A DNA stretch of 64,000 bases from assembly GCF_023516715.1 (NCBI RefSeq), contig NZ_JAMGSI010000001.1:1178001-1242000 (forward strand), given 5' to 3'. Both the position numbers and the translations under genes were made by a program. This stretch comes from Akkermansia massiliensis. Lineage in GTDB: Bacteria > Verrucomicrobiota > Verrucomicrobiia > Verrucomicrobiales > Akkermansiaceae. Below are positions 63,535 through 64,000 of this stretch, piece by piece (the stretch's first letter is position 1; every line of letters begins with the position of its first letter). The notes under the pieces were generated by a model. The model did not search any database, was not told the origin of the DNA, and saw only the letters and a program-made list of their open reading frames with translations.

Positions 63535-64000
63535 TTATTTCAAACGGCCCAATAGCCACGCTATATTCTGACCGAGATTTTTCATATTCGCGACGGCTTC
63601 TTCATCTTTCATCGCCTCACCGGGCAGACGGCCATAAGCGATGTTCCAATAAGTAGAGCCTGCAACAAACATTTCCTTGTTCAGGAAGAAATGGTTGATC
63701 GTGTCGATCGCGTTCATGGCCCCGGCACGGCGGGCAACCGCAACCGCTCCACCTACTTTGTGGCGGAACATCCCCGGATTTGTGTCGCTCACCACGCTGG
63801 CCCTTTCGATAACCGCTTTCAGTGTGGACGAGACATCTGCCGAATAGGTGGAAGACCCCAGGATAATGGCATCCGCTTTCACCATCTTATCATACAATTC
63901 CTGGAAAATATCATTGCCGAATACGCAGTTCCCTCTCCCTGCACAGCCGAAACACGCCTTGCAGGCGTTGACCGTGGAACCAGCCAATTGGACATGTTCC
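63535..64000 (-). CDS. Flavodoxin-fold NAD(P)H-dependent FMN reductase (5' end outside window)
   Basis: The frame is open to the right edge of the window (codons before the TTG at 63987 read EHVQ), so the N-terminus is missing. The visible part has LAGSTVNACKACFGCAGRGN, a Cys-rich stretch typical of the iron-sulfur-flavin group, then ADAIILGSSTYSADVSSTLK and GGAVAVARRAGAMNAIDTIN. This is the multimeric flavodoxin WrbA/FMN-reductase fold and may reduce quinones. It ends the redox cluster at the right edge. Confidence 0.85.
   Translation of the reverse strand, partial: EHVQLAGSTVNACKACFGCAGRGNCVFGNDIFQELYDKMVKADAIILGSSTYSADVSSTLKAVIERASVVSDTNPGMFRHKVGGAVAVARRAGAMNAIDTINHFFLNKEMFVAGSTYWNIAYGRLPGEAMKDEEAVANMKNLGQNIAWLLGRLK

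Overview
The window is about 64 kb of a moderately GC-rich chromosome from a Gram-negative, mucin-degrading bacterium. It most resembles Akkermansia (Verrucomicrobiota). This rests on gene content read by eye: secreted sialidase and GH20 hexosaminidase, a complete L-fucose pathway, a glucosamine-6-phosphate deaminase, an outer-membrane-type copper oxidase fusion, an autotransporter remnant and a PEP-CTERM protein. No database search was possible.

Layout. 1-3.4 kb: the 3' half of a type I restriction subunit (hsdR), then a decayed stretch with a small winged-helix gene, an orphan small ORF and two broken genes. 3.4-8.2 kb: EamA exporter, CopA-like multicopper oxidase fused to a beta-barrel, and dGTPase. 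8.4-12.1 kb: PDZ protein, ECF sigma factor with a probable membrane anti-sigma partner, and a secreted thioredoxin-like protein. 12.2-16.7 kb: thiC under a TPP riboswitch, then a P1B metal ATPase and csoR, each behind a promoter carrying a similar CsoR-type operator. 16.9-18.3 kb: GNAT and a second ECF sigma factor. 18.6-28.0 kb: sialidase, a small secreted protein, and the fucose operon (fucP-like, fucI, fucK, fucA), interrupted by a four-helix-bundle (S23) gene flanked by inverted repeats. 28.0-40.9 kb: DUF457-type membrane hydrolase, autotransporter fragment, AsmA-like giant protein, pirin, DUF2062, TlyA, nitroreductase, DJ-1/PfpI, nagB, an RlmI-like methyltransferase, a candidate small RNA and a KH protein. 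40.9-45.6 kb: an orphan podovirus-type tail protein next to two AT-rich secreted proteins of unknown function. 45.7-55.8 kb: a second RlmI-like methyltransferase coupled to an RmlD-like reductase, a MenC-like enolase-superfamily enzyme, GH20, MATE, cytoplasmic GH13 amylase and YhcH/NanQ-like protein. 55.8-64 kb: a 0.5-kb MITE-like segment, a PEP-CTERM protein, and a MerR-centred redox cluster (MerR, CMD-cupin, flavodoxin, phosphoesterase, alpha/beta hydrolase, aldo/keto reductase, partial flavodoxin).

How the parts fit. Sialidase and GH20 have signal peptides and would release sialic acid and GlcNAc/GalNAc outside the cytoplasm. FucP-FucI-FucK-FucA take fucose to lactaldehyde and DHAP. NagB and the YhcH/NanQ-like protein fit amino-sugar and sialic-acid use. 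The copper oxidase, P1B ATPase and CsoR form a dispersed metal-resistance set. A shared dyad upstream of merR and of the flavodoxin-CMD operon suggests one redox-responsive regulon.

The most unusual signals are the S23 islet inside the fucose operon, the orphan phage structural gene with its AT-rich neighbours, the candidate three-hairpin RNA at 40.4 kb, the large insertion in the fucose transporter, and several families of intergenic repeats.
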